In this document: piece by piece, positions 1 through 11,561 of the stretch
Layout of the letters: every line of letters begins with the position of its first letter
How positions within the stretch are numbered: the stretch's first letter is position 1
Assembly: GCA_963921195.1 (NCBI GenBank)
Contig: OY992536.1
Span: 93,849,007-93,913,006, forward strand
Direction of reading: 5' to 3'
DNA length: 64,000 nucleotides
DNA from: Pegoplata infirma
Taxonomy: Eukaryota > Arthropoda > Insecta > Diptera > Anthomyiidae
Translations under genes and position numbers: made by a program
Notes under the pieces: model-generated
Database searches by the model: none
What the model saw: the letters and a program-made list of their open reading frames with translations, nothing else
What the model was told of the DNA's origin: nothing

Positions 1-570
1 AAGGACACACTGTGCGCCGATTCGGTTGGGGGATTCCCCCAACTTAAAAAACTTAAAACTTATTAAAAATATTTTTTTATAACCACTTTTTTATTCGTTA
101 TTCTCATCGATTAATCGAATAATTTTTTAGATTTAATCGTTTGATCGAACGAACAAAAACAATTATTTGAATTATTCGAACAAAGTTTAAAGTCGAATAA
201 TTGACAACTCTAATGTTTATTCAAAAAAGCGAAAAATTAGTTGAAAAAATCAAAAAAGTCGTTAGGTCTAAGCTCGCTACAAAGGATTTTTTGAAATAAA
301 TAGTTTCTAGAAATCAAAAGAATGCCGTACTTTTGGGTTCAGTTCATTTATTTTGATAACTTTTTGAATAAAAAACACATTTTAATGTGATAAGTGTTAA
401 GAATTTGCCGTAAGCTTGGTTATTTTAATAAAAAAAATACATAAAAAACCATCGGGATATAACAAATCTCCCGATAAAACGAATGGATCTAACATATCAT
501 TCGTTATATCGAGCTTTATCTGTAATTTGTATTTTCTTGTGACCCAAAAACAAAATTGTATCTGCAATTT
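1..570. other. AT-rich non-coding sequence, no gene seen
   Basis: No open reading frame with protein-like composition and no clear repeat is visible. The sequence is AT-rich with several TTCGAA/ATCGAAT-like tracts near 100-250. It ends where a mini-me-like element begins. Confidence 0.5.
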
Positions 571-1240
571 TTATACCCTCCAACCACAGTATGGGGGTAT
601 ACTCACTTTGTCATTCCGTGTGTAACATATCGAAATATCGGTCGGGGACCCCACAAAGTATATATAATATTGATCCATGATAGAATCTAAGACATTCTAG
701 CGATGTCCGTCCGTCCGTCTGTAGAAATAACGATGCAGTCCAAACCAAAAGATCTAGACCCCTGAAATTGGGCAAGAATATTTCTCATGTTACTGGTAAG
801 GTTAAGTTCGAAGATGGGCAAAATCGGGCCAGGGGGAAAAAAGTTCCCCCTTAAAGAACTAAAACGACCCCTGAAAAATACGATATTTTTACGAGTTTTT
901 TTTAATTTTTGCCCAACAAATGTAACATTTGTATGCCATATTATGTTTATAGACCTGCGCTTGGACCAAGGGGGTTAGTAAATTTGATTTTTTTCGGGCC
1001 GCCCCCCTTTGGGGCCGTGGTAATAGAAATTAATTAAAAATAACGATAAAAATTTATTACTTAAGCGTAAATATCATAAACAAATAATTTGTAAACATAT
1101 ATAGGGGGTACATGTGTCCCCCACCAACTCCGCCGACCCCCCCACAAAAAAAAAAGACGCCCCTGTGATTTTTTTATTTTAAACGTGTTGGAGGGTATAA
1201 AAGATTCGGCACAGCCGAATTTAACACTCGTACTTGTTTT
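571..1240 (+). mobile_element. mini-me/DINE-like non-autonomous element, type 1, near full length
   Basis: It begins with a TATACCCTCCAACCACAG border and contains a short TA-rich stretch followed by a GTCC/GTCT tetranucleotide run after AGCGATG. It ends with the palindrome-like TTCGGCACAGCCGAA and then a TACTTGTT-T(n) border. Related copies or fragments lie near 5241, 19094, 35819, 36091, 57350 and 59073 on both strands. Dipteran mini-me elements are known for internal (TA)n and (GTCY)n proto-microsatellites, which this matches; assignment to that group or to Helentron-derived DINEs is inference. There is no coding capacity. Confidence 0.65.
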
Positions 1241-1456
1241 TTTTTACTTTGTAATCTCTTTTTTTACAGATAATAAACAGATTTTTTTTTGTTAAAATAC
1301 AGATTTTAGAAAAATAAAATCCAAAATACTAAATTTCATCTGTAATTTTTCTTATTGCTCTGTAATTCAGTTTTCAAATAAAATCTCTTCAAAAAACTTC
1401 CAAATATTTCCTCTTTAAAAAGCGTCTAAAACAACAATAAATGCTGATAAATTTTA
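1241..1456 (-). repeat. Fragment of the TA-flanked CACTC MITE family
   Basis: In reverse orientation this matches the interior of the elements at 38374-39175 and 45138-45931, sharing the CTGTAATTTTTCTTATTGCTC-like stretch and the ACAGATTTT..AAAATACAG blocks. It is cut off where the foldback-like element starts. A short similar stretch resumes just beyond that element's right end (about 4179-4200), suggesting the foldback inserted into this older copy. Confidence 0.5.
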
Positions 1457-1473
1457 CTACACCTTTTCCAATT

Positions 1474-2606
1474 GAAATTCAGAAAAGATCAATTGTAATT
1501 CAGAAATCACAATTGAAATTCAGAAATCCCAATTGAAATTCAGAATAGCCCAATTGAAATTCAGAAATCGTAATTGAAATTCAGAAAAGCCCAATTGAAA
1601 TTCAGAAATCACAATTGAAATTCAGAAAAGCACAATTGAAATTCAGAAATCACAATTGAAATTCAGAAAAGCCCAATTGAAATTCAGAAAAGCACAATTG
1701 AAATTCAGAAAATCACAATTGAAATTCAGAAAAGCACAATTGAAATTCAGAAAAGCCCAATTGAAATTCAGAAAAGCACAATTGAAATTCAGAAATCGTA
1801 ATTGAAATTCAGAAAAGCCCAATTGAAATTCAGAAAAGATCAATTGAAATTCAGAAATCGTAATTGAAATTCAGAAAATCACAATTGAAATTCAGAAAAG
1901 CACAATTGAAATTCAGAAAAGCACAATTGAAATTCAGAAAAGCACAATTGAAATTCAGAAAAGCCCAATTGAAATTCAGAAATCGTAATTGAAATTCAGA
2001 AAAGCCCAATTGAAATTCAGAAAAGCACAATTGAAATTCAGAAAATCGCAATTGAAATTCAGAAAAGCACAATTGAAATTCAGAAAAACGCAATTGAAAT
2101 TCAGAAAAGCCCAATTGAAATTCAGAAAAGCACAATTGAAATTCAGAAAAGCACAATTGAAATTCAGAAAAGCCCAATTGAAATTCAGAAATCGTAATTG
2201 AAATTCAGAAAAGCCCAATTGAAATTCAGAAAATCACAATTGAAATTCAGAAAATCACAATTGAAATTCAGAAAAGCCCAATTGAAATTCAGAAAAACAC
2301 AATTGAAATTCACAAAAGCACAATTGAAATTCAGAAAAGCACAATTGAAATTCAGAAAAGCCCAATTGAAATTCAGAAAAGCACAATTGAAATTCAGAAA
2401 AGCCCAATTGAAATTCAGAAATCGTAATTGAAATTCAGAAAAGCCCAATTGAAATTCAGAAAAGCCCAATTGAAATTCAGAAAAGCACAATTGAAATTCA
2501 GAAAAGCCCAATTGAAATTCAGAAAAGATCAATTGAAATTCAGAAAATCACAATTGAAATTCAGAAAAGCCCAATTGAAATTCAGAAATCACAATTGAAA
2601 TTCAGA
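1474..2606 (+). repeat. Left-arm tandem array, ~21-bp unit
   Basis: About 54 head-to-tail units of AATTGAAATTCAGAAAAGCC type. Variation is concentrated in the short AGCCC/AGCAC/ATCAC/ATCG segment, while the CAATTGAAATTCAG core is nearly invariant. Outermost units carry the variant GATCAATTGTAATTCAG, which resembles the decayed arrays at 28-33 kb. Confidence 0.9.
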
Positions 2607-3051
2607 AAATGTAAACAAACCAATTATTAGTCACCACTACAAACATAGACACATTATGCCAATGCAGTACATAGATGTGTATATGAGAGTATCTAACTTT
2701 ATTCTCTTGCTACGTATTGTAGAGAGCAGACAGACAATACACTCATAAAATGCTTAAGGTAACATCAAGTGAAACTGACTTTTTATTATTTTTCTTTAAA
2801 ACTAATTTTTCATTAATGCATTTGTCAAGGTAGAGTAAATATTTTTGTTCACTATAATAATTAATTTACAAAAAATAATAAAAATTCTGTTAAACTAAAT
2901 TTTACCTACAACATTCTATGAGTGTATTATTGTCTGTCTGCTCTCTACAATACGTAGCAAGAGAATAAAGTTAAATACTCTCATAGTTGTACAGCATTTG
3001 TTTAATGTGTATATGTAGTGGTGACTCATAATTGGTTTGTTTACATTTTCT

Positions 3052-4166
3052 GAATTTCAATTGTGATTTCTGAATTTCAATTGGGCTTTTCTGAATTTCA
3101 ATTGTGATTTTCTGAATTTCAATTGTGCTTTTCTGAATTTCAATTGGGCTTTTCTGAATTTCAATTGTGCTTTTCTGAATTTCAATTGGGCTTTTCTGAA
3201 TTTCAATTACGATTTCTGAATTTCAATTGGGCTTTTCTGAATTTCAATTGTGATTTTCTGAATTTCAATTGGGCTTTTCTGAATTTCAATTGTGCTTTTC
3301 TGAATTTCAATTGGGATTTTCTGAATTTCAATTGTGCTTTTCTGAATTTCAATTGGGCTTTTCTGAATTTCAATTGTGATTTTCTGAATTTCAATTGTGA
3401 TTTTCTGAATTTCAATTGGGCTTTTCTGAATTTCAATTACGATTTCTGAATTTCAATTGGGCTTTTCTGAATTTCAATTGTGATTTTCTGAATTTCAATT
3501 GTGCTTTTCTGAATTTCAATTGTGCTTTTCTGAATTTCAATTGTGCTTTTCTGAATTTCAATTGGGCTTTTCTGAATTTCAATTGTGATTTTCTGAATTT
3601 CAATTGTGATTTTCTGAATTTCAATTGTGCTTTTCTGAATTTCAATTGGGCTTTTCTGAATTTCAATTACGATTTCTGAATTTCAATTGGGCTGTTCTGA
3701 ATTTCAATTGTGATTTTCTGAATTTCAATTGTGCTTTTCTGAATTTCAATTGTGCTTTTCTGAATTTCAATTGGGCTTTTCTGAATTTCAATTACGATTT
3801 CTGAATTTCAATTGGGCTTTTCTGAATTTCAATTGTGATTTTCTGAATTTCAATTGTGCTTTTCTGAATTTCAATTGGGCTTTTCTGAATTTCAATTGTG
3901 CTTTTCTGAATTTCAATTGATCTTTTCTGAATTTCAATTGGGCTTTTCTGAATTTCAATTGTGATTTCTGAATTTCAATTGGGCTTTTCTGAATTTCAAT
4001 TGTGATTTCTGAATTTTAATTGGGTTTTTCTGAATTTCAATTGTGATTTCTGAATTTCAATTAGGCTTTTCTGAATTTCAATTATGATTTCTGAATTTCA
4101 ATTGTGCTTTTCTGAATTTCAATTGGGATTTCTGAATTACAATTGATCTTTTCTGAATTTCAATTG
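3052..4166 (-). repeat. Right-arm tandem array, inverted ~21-bp unit
   Basis: The same unit as the left arm but in reverse complement (CTGAATTTCAATTGTGCTTT), about 53 units. The outermost units again show the GATC and TTACAATTG variants, mirroring the left end, as expected for an inverted duplication rather than independent arrays. Confidence 0.9.
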
Positions 4167-4205
4167 GAAAAGGTGTAGAATGTCGTGTAAAATTTGTAGA
4201 CTTGT

Positions 4206-5851
4206 CACGGCGAGCCTCAGCGATGTTTAGGTTCAACTTTAGTGTCGACGAAAAGTGTAAACGCAGTTCGATTTCTACTTGATTAAATGTCACAAAACTG
4301 TTAACAACGAAATCGTAGCTGTTCGCATTAGCGAGATATCACGAAATTACTGTTTTTGTATTTTCTAAAATTTTGACAACGAAGTTTTTTATATATTATT
4401 TAATATCTTCAAAAACTGAGTTTGCAGTTTTAATTTTATTTATTTACAGGTCACAAAACAGTTAACATCGAAATCATATCTTCTCAACTTCGCGAGAAAT
4501 CGCAAAATTAAAAAAAAAATGGAACACATTTTATTTTTGGCGTAAATTAGCAGTCAAGATCAGTTTTACCACCTTTTACCACATAAAATTAAAACTGCAT
4601 ACAATATTTTTGTCGTTCCTTGATTTTTTCCCTTTATTTTAGACACTAAAGAAAAAATAAATTAATTAATATAAAAGCTAGAACAGTAATTTTGCAATTT
4701 CTCGGGAAATTGATCATCTATAATTTTTATGCTTGCAGTTTTGTCAACTTTAATAACCTCGAATTCAAATTGCATACCACATTTTTGTCGTTAATTGAAG
4801 TAAATGTGTTTACAGACCAAAACTAACACTAAGTAATGAACAAGTATTAGTTAGCGAGTTTTTTTAGCGATATCTCGAAGAATTGAGCAGCTAGAATTTA
4901 AATGTTAACATCCTTATCACCTTTAATCAATACCAAATCAAGCTGCATTTCGTGTTTTACAACAATGTTAAGGAAACTTCTTTTATTAATCAAAACAAGA
5001 AATACCCCCAGAAAGCTGTTTTTCGCTATTTCTCGCGAAAGTGAGCAGCTATAATTTTTTTGTGGGCAATTTTAATTTCTTCCAACATGCTAAAATCAAA
5101 CTGCATACCACTTTTTTTTATTATTTCTAAAGAACCGGTTTTAAAATATAAATAAATAAAAAAAATTATATAATTACGCAATATCTCGCGAAATTTAACG
5201 CCTACAATTTTGATGTCAACAGCTTTGATCAAGCGCAAGTTGGTGGGGGACACCTGCACCCCCGCTATATTTGTTTACAAATTATTTGTTTATGATATTT
5301 ACGCTTAAATAATAAATTTTTATCGTTATGTTTAATTAATTTATATAACCACGCCCAATTTCAGGGGTCTAGCTCTTTTGGTTTGGACTGCATCGTTATT
5401 TCTACAGACAGACGGACGGACATCGCTAGAATGTATTATATTCTATCATGGATCAATAATATATATACTTTGTGGGGTCCCCGACCGATATTTCGATGTG
5501 TTACACACAGAATGACAAAGTGAGTATACCCCCATACTGTGGTTGGTGGGTATAAAAACAAAAACAGCAAAAAATTTATTTCGCGATTTCTCGCGAACTA
5601 AAGAAGATAGGATTTTGATGTTTTCTATTTTGTGATCTTTAAATAAGTACAATTAAAACTGTATACTCAGTTTTTGAAAATATTTAAAAAACTTCAATGT
5701 CAAAATAAAAAAAAAAAATACAAAAACACTAATTTCGCGAATTCGAGCAGCTACGATTTCGCTTTTAACAGTTTTGTGACATTTAATCTTGTAGAAATCG
5801 AACTGCGCTTAAACTTTTCGTCGACACTAAACATCGATGAGGCTCACCGTG
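4206..5851. mobile_element. Inverted-repeat element filled with 165-170-bp tandem units
   Basis: Terminal inverted repeats of about 150 bp (CACGGCGAGCCTC ... GAGGCTCACCGTG) are flanked by a 4-bp direct repeat TTGT at 4202-4205 and 5852-5855. The interior holds diverged head-to-tail units that recur near 4690, 4858, 5022, 5176, 5577 and 5735. Each carries a core like TTTCTCGCGAAA-GAGCAGCTA and a downstream AAACTGCATACCAC. The inverted ends are themselves copies of the unit. A mini-me-like element interrupts it at 5241-5556. No coding region was found. CAC..GTG ends with a 4-bp duplication recall Chapaev-type elements, but that is only a guess. Confidence 0.6.
5241..5556 (-). mobile_element. 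mini-me-like element, truncated copy
   Basis: A reverse-oriented partial copy with GGTGGGGGACACCTGCACCC, the GACGGACGGACATCGCTAGA tetranucleotide region and the CATACTGTGGTTGG border. It sits inside the 165-170-bp unit array of the 4206-5851 element, so it is younger than that array. Confidence 0.7.
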
Positions 5852-6020
5852 TTGTGTTTAATCGCTCAATTGTGTGAGCCCTCATTTTCGTTTATTTCAG
5901 ATGAATGACCTAGTTCGTTCATCTAGTTTAATCGCTCGTTTGTTGTTTTCGTTCAACAGTTCGTGAACGAATCATTTTGATCACGTCTGTTGGTCGTTCA
6001 TCTAGTTCAAATCGGTCAAA
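5852..6020 (-). repeat. Dispersed repeat with TCTAGTTCA/GTTCGTGAACGAA core
   Basis: The reverse complement recurs at 40993-41151, sharing GAACTAGATGA, a GTTCGT-AACGAATCA block and the GCTCATTTTC stretch. In both places a different element has inserted next to the TTGTG..TTAATCG end. The element at 4206-5851 and the non-LTR at 41153 therefore used nearly the same target position. Confidence 0.55.
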
Positions 6021-8288
6021 TAGTATATGATTTGTAATTATATGGTAATTCTTAATAAAAAAAAAAAAATAAAAAAAAAAAATATTTTTGAAACAATGTG
6101 GTAGGTATACTTTTTTTCAATTTGTGTGGAAATAAAGCCGTTTTTTTTTTTTAAATAATCTGGCACCCCTTTTGGGAGACATAACAAAACAGAATGAGAG
6201 AAAACAACTACAAAAATCCATAAGGGCAGAGCATAAACGAACCACAAAAAAAAATCCAAAGTGAGAGAACACATATGAAAAAACCGCAAATCCCGATGTC
6301 TGACAGGCAACGGCGGCGCAACTGAAAACAGAAGCATTTTGTGTGTGTTCTCGCGACGAAGAAATTTTTCTTCAACCGATAAAATATTAATTCTTTGTGT
6401 AAATAAATTGTATAAAAAATCTAAATTGTTAAGAAAAAAACTCATTAAATTGTGGCAAAATTAAAAGAAAAATCAATTAAAATCACAACATCATTGAATA
6501 AAAAGCCGTTTGAAATTCGAATAAAACTTCCATAAAATTTGTGGGTACACTCTAATATTGAGCCACCACCACCTCAAAGAAATAGTTTCCTAAAAAAAAA
6601 CATAATTTTCCGTTTTGTCATTTAATTTAATTATTTTTGTGTAAAGTGTAAAAAAACACACGGTATTTAGTTTTTAATTTGTTAAAAATTTGTATAGAAA
6701 AAAAATTGTATTTAAAATTTATTTGTAAAAAAAAAAAAATTAAAAGGCTTTGTGTAAAGAAAAAAAAGTTGAAAAAAATTAAACAATTGTGTAAATTTTT
6801 TGTTGTATTTTTGAAAACATATAACCATCAATTTGTCATTGCCATTGCAGAGCGTCTTAACAATAATAAAAACGGTAAAAATCAATGAATGAATTTATTT
6901 TTCTCCACTAAATAAAAACTTGTATAACACATACATTTTGAATTTTTCCGACAGTTTTTACATAAAAATCACATTTTTTTTTTGTTTTAGGATTTCTAAA
7001 AAGTTCTTAAATGTTCAATTCCAAAATATTCCAATAGTCTTTTTTCGGGTTTCTACCTCTATTTTGTGCTTGTCCTTTTTATATTTTACAATTTTGCTGG
7101 TGTTCACAGAAATTCCTGTCATTTACTTCCAATTCTCTTTTGACGCCATTTTTTGCCTTGTACATTATTATTATATATTTTTTTTAATGTTTTCTTTTTA
7201 TTAATTTCTAAAATTGCTCATCATCCTCTGTAGTTTTTTTTTTAATTCTTGCTCATCTCATTCTCTCCTTGTTATTTCATTTTATAAAGTTGACATTGCT
7301 CGCCAGTTTTTTTATATGTTGTTTTTCTGTCTACACATGGTTTTTATTGTTGTTTTTTTTTTATTCTTATTAGCTCTCAAAACATTCGCATTTGTATTTT
7401 TCCCATCAGATTTTTATTTTTTTGTAGATTTATTTACTTGCTATCCTTTTTATTGTGCATAATTTTTTTTATTTAATTTTTTTATTTCCAATTTCTGTTG
7501 AGTGAGAATTTTTCTTCATTTGTTTCTTTATCCCATTCTCTTTTTTAATGTTTATTTAATGTGTGACTTTTTTATGCATTTGTTTCTTCATTAAATTCTC
7601 TGTTTGTTTAATTTAATGTTTATTTAATTTAGTTAATATTGTATTTATTACTTAATTTTATTTAGCGGCGCCTTAATACATGTGTATACAATTTTTTTTT
7701 TGCAACATGTGCTGTATTTTCATTTGTAATTATTCTTTATTTCTTTTTCTGTTATTCTTTTTTCGATTCGTACTTTTTTAATATTTTCTTAAGTATGTGT
7801 TTTTTTAGTATTTATCATTTATTCTATGAACATGTATACATTTGTGTATCTCTCCATGAAAAAAAAATCCATGTGTAAATGACCATTTATGTTTGCCTTC
7901 GCAGTTTTATGATTCTGTAGGGAATATAACGAGGGTTGCTTTTTCTTAATAAAACTAGGGAATACATAATGATTCGCGTTGTATAGTTCTGTATATGTAT
8001 TATGAAATTTGCACATGCTTTAAAATCCGAAAAATAGCTTTTTTCGAGCCGGAATTGAAGCAAAGATCTATAGATTTCTGCAGTTTACTGCTTTACTGAT
8101 AGATTTATCGAAGGCATATATTATTTTTAAACTCCATAGTAATCTGTACTAAATTAAGATTCCGATAGTTCACTGTAATGTGCAAGGAACATGGATAAGT
8201 AATAACTTGAAACAAAATAAGGGCAAATACCATCATTTAAAAGTGCCCGGTTAAATGTTTCGCACGCGAATTTTTAACTTTGTATAAA
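6021..8288. other. Unique AT-rich sequence, no gene established
   Basis: About 6230-6430 is less AT-rich and looks unique, with CAGGCAACGGCGGCGCAACT and TTCTCGCGACGAAG. It is followed by an A-rich then strongly T-rich stretch to 7800, of the kind seen in fly 5' UTRs and introns. An AACG|GTAAAA junction at about 6871 could be a splice donor. Open frames here are low-complexity and not protein-like. A distal 5' exon of pum is possible but unproven. Confidence 0.4.
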
Positions 8289-8291
8289 TTA

Positions 8292-9155
8292 CACCGCTCA
8301 GCAGTCATTTTCCGATTTGAATTGTGGTGATCAATTTTAGTAGAATTTGTTGTCCTGATTTCAAATCTGTACTCCAAATTTTTCCATCACGTCCAGATTT
8401 TTAGTTATTCACGGTTAAAAATGCGAAAAATGACGATTTTTGCATTATTTGAAAGTCTGCACAGCAGCCATTCAGTGGAATACAAATAAATCGCAAAAGC
8501 ATAATTTGTCTATGGTCTCCAATATAGAAAACAATTTTTTCAAATTATTTATTTTGGTTATGTTTTACTTGCGTTTTAAAATGATACTGTTAAAATTACA
8601 ATTTTTGTAAAATTTACCTTAGTTTTTTGATATTTTTCAAAGAAAAACTCAAAAAAAAAAAAAAAAATATTTTACAAATTTAAGTTTTCTGTGTTATTTT
8701 TTTGTATAAATCGAAGGATATCTTTAATGGGTTTAAAAGTCTATAAGAAAAAATTAACTTTTGCCTAAATTTTGAGCTCGTCACAGTAAAGGTTGATCAT
8801 CTGGTTTTTGTTTTAGAGCCTTTTAAAAATGATGCTTTTTCTAACTTTTTTTCACAATGTTTTTTAAAAGACATGTTTGGCCAATAAAAGTGCAACAACT
8901 TCAAATTTTTGAGAACATAGTTCAATTATACTCTAACGCTTTATACCAGATTTTTATTCCACCCAGCGGCTGCTGTGCAGGTTTTCAAAAGAGACAAAAA
9001 TTGCGTTTGTTTGCATTTTCAACCGCGAATAATTAAAATTCTAGACGTGATGGAAAAATTTGGAGTAGAGATTTGGAATCAGCGAGTCAAAATCTTTAAA
9101 ACTTTCATATGAAACTTCAAACCGGAGCCAAAAACCTTCGATTTGTTGAGCGGTG
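8292..9155. mobile_element. Long inverted-repeat element flanked by TTA
   Basis: Ends read CACCGCTCAGCAG and TTGAGCGGTG, flanked on each side by TTA (8289-8291, 9156-9158). Inverted arms extend at least 200 bp and include the shared blocks CTCCAAATTTTTCCATCACG and CTGCACAGCAGCC. There is no coding capacity. A 3-bp TTA duplication is typical of PIF/Harbinger relatives. The element at 47829-48458 has the same flanks and CACCG/CACAG ends. Confidence 0.65.
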
Positions 9156-9215
9156 TTATTTATAAACTCGCAGATGTTCATATTCTTTATTTCTTTTTTT
9201 CATAAACTTCACATT

Positions 9216-10254
9216 TTCAATGCCACATTTAAGCGGGGTCAATCCAATAAACACTTTTATAAAATTAATGGGAAATCGTTTAAGAATGCCTTTACTTTCT
9301 TATTTATTTTTAAATGCGCTTGATATTGCTTTTACACAAGGGTTACTATTTGATTCCTGATGAATTTCTCCTTCCTTAATGTGCAAGTAGTGTTGACAAT
9401 TGGAAAATGCCATCGTGTAAATTTTCCCGCTTTAATGCATCCAAATTGTAAATTTACTTTTTTATTTTTGTGAAAATTACGAGTTTTTTTGAGTACCTCT
9501 TATTTTAAACGACATAAAATTTGCCAGCTTTTATTGAAATTTTAGACGATTTTTTAAAAAGGGGTTAAAAAATTTGAAAGTTTTTTTGAAGAGATTTTAA
9601 AAACTGTATTATACTGTATACAGACGTGCGTGATTTTAAAATCACTATGTGATTTTCCTTTGAACAAAATCACATAGTGATTTACAAAATCAACTCTAAA
9701 TTGTACTAGCATAAAGAAAAATCACAAAATCATCTCAATTTACCATGGTAAGTTCTTGTAGTGTGAACGTGGCCTTACAGAGCAATAATTACAGATGAAA
9801 TTTAGTATTTTAGCTACGAGAAAAAAACAAAGTATTTTTCTAAAATCTGTATTTTAACAAAAAAACTCTGTTTATTATCTGTAAAATAGAAAGTACAAAG
9901 TAAAATTACAAATACAACTTTGTTTTTTCGGTTACAAGAAAATACAAAGTATTTTCTTAAAATCTGTGTTTCGGCAGATAACTATGTCAAATATCTTTCG
10001 AATTATGAGTACAGTCATTTCACAGAGTATTTATCAGAGTAGTTATTTTGAGATTTTGGACGCATAAAAGCCTAAATTTAGTATGAAGTTACCAATATAA
10101 ATATAACATCAAATATCCCCGCTTCATAAACCCCAAATCAAGTGCATTGAAACAAATAGATAAGAAAATCGAGGTTGAAATGCCTTCAAACGATTTCTCT
10201 AGAATTTTGTGAAAGTGTTTATTGGAATGGCTTGCTTAAATGTGGCACTGAAAT
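9216..10254. mobile_element. Inverted-repeat element interrupted by a CACTC-family MITE
   Basis: Arms of about 110 bp face each other. The left has CCACATTTAAGC and CCAATAAACACTTTTATAAA; the right reads, in complement, CCACATTTAAGC and CCAATAAACACTTTCACAAA. The middle (about 9410-10054) is a decayed copy of the CACTC-type MITE seen whole at 38374 and 45138. A further arm-like piece lies at 11430-11540, so a larger older element may once have covered this region. Confidence 0.5.
9410..10054 (+). mobile_element. Decayed CACTC-family MITE
   Basis: Matches 45460-45930 over most of its length, for example GCTTTAATGCATCCAAATTG, AAATTTAGTATTTTAGCTACG and the terminal AGTTATTTTGAG. The left terminal CACTC is not recognisable. 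Confidence 0.6.
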
Positions 10255-10820
10255 TTAAATAAAAATCTGTGTCAACATCTAATAACATTTTTACAAAATT
10301 ATTCATTTACTTATCACCGCTTCTTGCCTATTACAGCGAAAGTAAATGAATATTTCCACTTAAATGCGCCACTTAAAAACCGAGCTTAAACAAGGGTTAC
10401 AAAAAACAAAGTTTTGGTTTAAATGCTTGTTTTTTCTTTAATTTATGAAGGTATTAATATTCAACACAATCTTTGCATTTACATACATATCCCTCGCTTA
10501 AATCATCCCCAACGAAAATGTGAATTTATTAAATCCGAATTAAACTTTAACTTGTGAATCATTTAAGAGGGGAACGCATTTTAGCATTTAAACGATAACT
10601 CTTACCTATATTCTGTAAATATGTACATATTTTCAATGAAATTATTAGTTGCCACCACTGCAAAAATTAATACTGACAACGTAAATTTGTTGATGCACTT
10701 AAACGAGAAATATTTTATGGGTATAATCTAATCACAGCGCAAAGACGCATTAATGCCAACAAAATTGTGGGCTCATTTTACTTTATTTTTTACAAAAAAT
10801 CTGTTAATTTACTGTTTAAA
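10255..10820. other. AT-rich sequence without recognisable gene
   Basis: Several short TTAAATG/CATTTAA motifs echo the flanking inverted-repeat elements, as in CACTTAAATGCGCCACTTAA. Nothing protein-like is seen. It is probably decayed transposon sequence. Confidence 0.4.
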
Positions 10821-11217
10821 GGTCTGAACAGAACAAGCCCGGCACGACTTTTTCCATACGATTTGACAGTTAAAAACCGTGACCGGCACGAAAAAAAACT
10901 TAAACCTAATTTTATTTTTTCTCCGGGTTCTCTCAATCTCCCTCCCTCTCACACTCCAGGGTTGCCGCATTTTCACAACAATTTTTTATTTTTTCATTCA
11001 CAATGGTGTAACAAACGTACAGTAGTGCCAACTTAATCACATTGACTATGTGATAAGCGATTTTTTTCCGTAAAATTACTCTAATTTTATTAAAAGTTGG
11101 CACCACTGAACAAACAAATGACATTTTTTGCCGTCGCCGTCCTCCGTCATTGTTTTGGGCCTATATTCTCCGGCAACGGCAACCGTCCCCCGTGCCGTGC
11201 TTGTTCTGTTTCTACTC
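10821..11217 (+). mobile_element. ~395-bp MITE family D, copy 1
   Basis: Termini read about GGTCTGAACAGAACAAGC and GCTTGTTCTGTTTCTACTC, forming inverted repeats of roughly 25 bp. The interior is unusually GC-rich for this window (CGGCAACGGCAACCGT, CCGTCGCCGTCCTCCGTC) and contains an inner short inverted repeat around TCACATTGACTATGTGATAA. Copies 2 and 3 lie at 11562-11956 (inverted) and 13700-14092. Confidence 0.75.
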
Positions 11218-11561
11218 TAACATTGGTAAAATTGAATGCATTTAATAAAAACTTGTAAAATTGTTTTTAACTAAAACTTTGTAAATTTACAATTTTTATG
11301 GTAAACTTCTAGTCTCACTTCTCAACATTTTACAGATAATTCTGTGAATTTAAAGCATTTTTTATCGAAATCATTTTACAGATTAGTGACGTATTTAAGG
11401 AAGAGCTTATTATATGTGTCCACTTTAATTCGCTGATAGTGACATTTGATAGTGGACATTTTAATAAATACTTTCATAAACACTTTCATAGAACTAAAGG
11501 GAAATTGTTAAAGAGACATTCCCACCTTGATTTTCTTATATATTTTTTAATTGTGATTAAT

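Larger units (their letters stand above)
1460..4175. mobile_element. Foldback-like element with arms of 21-bp tandem repeats
   Basis: Two arms of about 1.3 kb are reverse complements. Each is mostly a tandem array of a ~21-bp unit containing CAATTGAAATTCAG. The inner ends of the arms are a non-repetitive inverted segment (about 2607-2755 and 2920-3051) that includes the shared block TACGTATTGTAGAGAGCAGA. Between them lies a loop of about 160 bases. The outer ends read CACCTTTTCC and GGAAAAGGTG, each flanked by TA. Drosophila FB elements have the same design of long inverted repeats made of short subrepeats. No transposase is present. Open frames in the arrays encode only a periodic heptad-like FSEFQL/FLNFN pattern and are repeat artefacts. 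Confidence 0.75.

Noticed and set aside
1643..3920. Open frames of 60-115 codons with FSEFQL/FLNFN or KFRKAQL repeats on both strands
   Set aside because: They are translations of the 21-bp array. A 21-bp unit stays open in several frames, so openness carries no information.
1474..4166. CRISPR-like appearance of regularly spaced repeats
   Set aside because: Units are contiguous with no unique spacers, no cas genes are present, and the DNA is eukaryotic (spliced gene, eukaryotic tRNA).
6038..6445. 135-codon frame on the minus strand
   Set aside because: F/L-rich composition from an A-rich strand, with no conserved motif. A promoter or UTR explanation is at least as good.
7214..7462. 82-codon hydrophobic frame that could be a membrane protein
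   Set aside because: The region is a long T-rich tract; F, L, I and V codons are expected from composition alone.
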